Positions 9,042-10,587 of a stretch of DNA of 10,587 nucleotides are shown here, in pieces. Under the pieces are notes generated by a model. The model did no database searches. It was not told the DNA's origin and worked only from the letters and a program-made list of their open reading frames with translations. The stretch is from Bradyrhizobiaceae bacterium (GTDB taxonomy: Bacteria; Pseudomonadota; Alphaproteobacteria; Rhizobiales; Hyphomicrobiaceae): NCBI GenBank assembly GCA_947475855.1, contig CANJPN010000178.1, positions 1-10,587 on the forward strand. Direction: 5' to 3'. The position numbers were made by a program, and so were the translations under genes. Each line of letters opens with the position of its first letter. Within the stretch, counting starts at the first letter, position 1.

Positions 9042-10172
9042 TCAGGCCTCCCTGCTCTCGAAGTCGATTCTGGGATCGACAAGGGTGTAGGTGAAGTCCG
9101 TCAGCAAATGAACCAAGAGGCCGACCAGCGAGAAGATGTACAACGTGGCGAATACGACGGGGTAATCGCGATTGATGATCGATTCGAAGCCGAGGAGGCC
9201 CAGCCCGTCGAGCGAGAAGATTGTTTCGATCAGCAGGGAGCTGCCGAGAAAGGCGCCGACGAAAGCGCCGGGAAAGCCGGCGATTACGAGCAGCATTGCA
9301 TTGCGAAAGACGTGACCGTAGAGGACCTTGCTTTCGCTGAGGCCTTTGGCGCGCGCGGTCAACACATACTGCTTGCGGATCTCATCCAGGAACGAGTTCT
9401 TGGTGAGGAAGGTCATCGTCGTGAACGATGCCAGTGCCATCGAGGTCAGCGGCAGGACCAGATGCCAAAAGTAGTCGGCGACGCATGGCAGGCTCATGGC
9501 ACAGCCCATCATGGACATGCCGCTGTAGGCTTCCGAATGAAGGCCGCGCGAAGGGAACCACTGCACGAAGGAGCCGCCAGCGAAAAGCACGAGTAGCATC
9601 ACGGCCACCAGGAAGCCGGGGATCGCGTAGCCGATGACGAGGAAGCCCGATGTCCAGACGTCGAATTCCTCTCCGTCCTTGACGGCTTTGCGGATGCCGA
9701 GCGGGATCGAGATCAGATAGGTCAGGAGGGTCATCCAGAGCCCGAGAGAGATCGAGACAGGCAGCTTCTCCTTGATGAGGCTCAGCACGCTGACGTCGCG
9801 GAAGTAGCTCTTGCCGAAGTCGAAAACCAGATAGTTCCTCATCATCAGCAGGAAGCGTTCGTGTGCGGGCTTGTCGAAGCCAAACTGCTTCTCGAGCTGC
9901 CTGATGAACTCGGGATCGAGGCCTTGCGCGCCGCGATACGACGAAGAGCCGGCGTCCTGGCTCGATTGAGATGGGTTCGCTTGCTGGCCGGCGATATCCG
10001 CGCCGCCCCCGCCAATGCGCGATGTTGCTGCGACATCGGTGCCGGTAAGCTGCGCAATGACCCGCTCAACGGGGCCGCCGGGTGCAAACTGGATGATGGT
10101 GAAGCTGATCAGCATGATGCCAAGCAGCGTGGGAATCATGAGGAGCAGACGCTTGACGAGATAGGCGGCCAT
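9042..10172 (-). CDS. yejB: YejB: inner-membrane permease of the peptide importer
   Basis: First permease of the YejABEF system (OppB/DppB class), which imports oligopeptides and, in enterobacteria, microcin C. It has 376 residues; E. coli YejB has ~364. The N-terminus, MAAYLVKRLLLMIPTLLGIM, is the first membrane span, followed by QFAPGGPVERVI (28-39), the standard OppB-type motif. A Gly/Ser/Gln-rich, probably disordered periplasmic stretch occupies about 50-83 and precedes LDPEFIRQLEKQFGFD (85-100). Further spans lie near 142-160, 174-198, 237-256, 293-315 and 338-358. The EAA loop is at 272-293 (TARAKGLSESKVLYGHVFRN). The end VDPRIDFESR (365-374) is typical of YejB. GAAGG a few bases upstream is a usable ribosome binding site. 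The gene follows yejA after 54 bases and precedes yejE after four. Confidence 0.95.
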   Translation of the reverse strand: MAAYLVKRLLLMIPTLLGIMLISFTIIQFAPGGPVERVIAQLTGTDVAATSRIGGGGADIAGQQANPSQSSQDAGSSSYRGAQGLDPEFIRQLEKQFGFDKPAHERFLLMMRNYLVFDFGKSYFRDVSVLSLIKEKLPVSISLGLWMTLLTYLISIPLGIRKAVKDGEEFDVWTSGFLVIGYAIPGFLVAVMLLVLFAGGSFVQWFPSRGLHSEAYSGMSMMGCAMSLPCVADYFWHLVLPLTSMALASFTTMTFLTKNSFLDEIRKQYVLTARAKGLSESKVLYGHVFRNAMLLVIAGFPGAFVGAFLGSSLLIETIFSLDGLGLLGFESIINRDYPVVFATLYIFSLVGLLVHLLTDFTYTLVDPRIDFESREA

Positions 10173-10201
10173 GCCAACTTGCCTTCGCTCTATGGAACAG
10201 G

Positions 10202-10217
10202 CGGGGCCACCGCCCCG
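10202..10217 (-). other. GC-rich hairpin between yejA and yejB
   Basis: CGGGGC (10202-10207) and GCCCCG (10212-10217) form a perfect six-base stem around a four-base loop, ten bases after the yejA stop in the 54-base space before yejB. There is no T-run. In binding-protein transport operons such hairpins often protect the upstream message from 3' decay and so raise binding protein over permease levels. That role is inferred here. Confidence 0.45.
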
Positions 10218-10226
10218 TCCGTTCGA

Positions 10227-10587
10227 TTATTTCCCCGTGACGGATGCGGGCACTACCGGCGCGGCGACTGCGCCGCCGGTTAGTTTCGCAGCTTTGTGCG
10301 AGTCGTACCACCAGGTATCCAATACACCGCGGTCGTAGCGCGGTTTTACGGCCGGGCGGCCGAAGCGATCCCAAGCGGCAATGTTGTGTGATGCCTTGAA
10401 CCATTGCGGCACCCAATAGTGACCGGCACGGAGCACGCGGTCGAGGGCACGGGCTGCTGTGGTCAATTCATCGCGGGTGCGAGCCTCCTGGATCTTGCCG
10501 ATCAGGGCATCCACCACGGGATTTGCTATGCCTGAGAGGTTGAAGCTGCCTTCGGTCTCAGCAGCCCGGCTCGAGAAGTAGTTGAGC
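10227..10587 (-). CDS. yejA: YejA: peptide-binding protein, C-terminal part (runs off window edge)
   Basis: Periplasmic solute-binding protein (SBP family 5) that delivers peptides to YejBEF. Only the C-terminal ~119 residues are inside the window. The reading frame stays open to the right edge, with the first full codon at 10586, and begins LNYFSSRAAETEGSFNLSGI. Family signatures are GIANPVVDALIGKI, the run ARALDRVLRAGHYWVPQWFK and the stretch IAAWDRFGRP, all characteristic of the YejA end. An internal ATG at 10517 is not a start, because the protein homology continues upstream of it. The tail after TWWYD is Ala/Val/Pro-rich and ends in VTGK. In rhizobia and Brucella YejABEF is linked to import of, and tolerance to, antimicrobial peptides; in E. 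coli to microcin C entry. Confidence 0.92.
   Translation of the reverse strand, partial: LNYFSSRAAETEGSFNLSGIANPVVDALIGKIQEARTRDELTTAARALDRVLRAGHYWVPQWFKASHNIAAWDRFGRPAVKPRYDRGVLDTWWYDSHKAAKLTGGAVAAPVVPASVTGK

Overview
The window is GC-rich DNA with three gene blocks, no long non-coding stretch and no sign of phage, insertion sequences, CRISPR, rRNA or tRNA. The genes point to an alphaproteobacterium, most likely of the Hyphomicrobiales (Hyphomicrobium/Bradyrhizobium/Methylobacterium-like). The reasons are a PQQ-dependent alcohol oxidation accessory cluster, a yejABEF operon of rhizobial type (YejE with a large periplasmic insert), and an extragenic palindrome of a kind common in this group. 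The taxon is inferred from gene content, not from a marker gene.

Block 1 (1-4635, + strand) looks like one operon. It opens with the last 12 codons of what is probably the YVTN beta-propeller protein of PQQ-dependent catabolism. Next come a periplasmic binding protein of the 'PQQ-dependent alcohol dehydrogenase system' family (PedA1/LutA-like) and an ABC-2 type permease of the PedC/LutF family. In other bacteria these components belong to a transporter linked to PQQ alcohol dehydrogenases and, in Pseudomonas putida and Methylobacterium, to lanthanide-dependent growth. The ATPase that normally sits beside the permease is not in this window. The permease stop codon overlaps the start of a second, complete ABC system of SsuABC/TauABC (NMT1) type: binding protein, permease and ATPase, each overlapping the next. 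Its substrate is unknown. Its tight coupling to the PQQ cluster is the most interesting feature here.

Block 2 (4746-6158, + strand) is a complete pyruvate kinase of the PykA-like type. It is preceded by a 110-base gap with a strong inverted repeat. It converges on block 3 with only 13 bases between the two stop codons.

Block 3 (6172-10587, - strand) is yejA-yejB-yejE-yejF in transcription order, an oligopeptide/microcin C-type ABC importer. YejF carries two ATPase domains in one chain, YejE and YejB are the permeases, and only the last ~119 codons of YejA are inside the window. A GC-rich hairpin lies between yejA and yejB.
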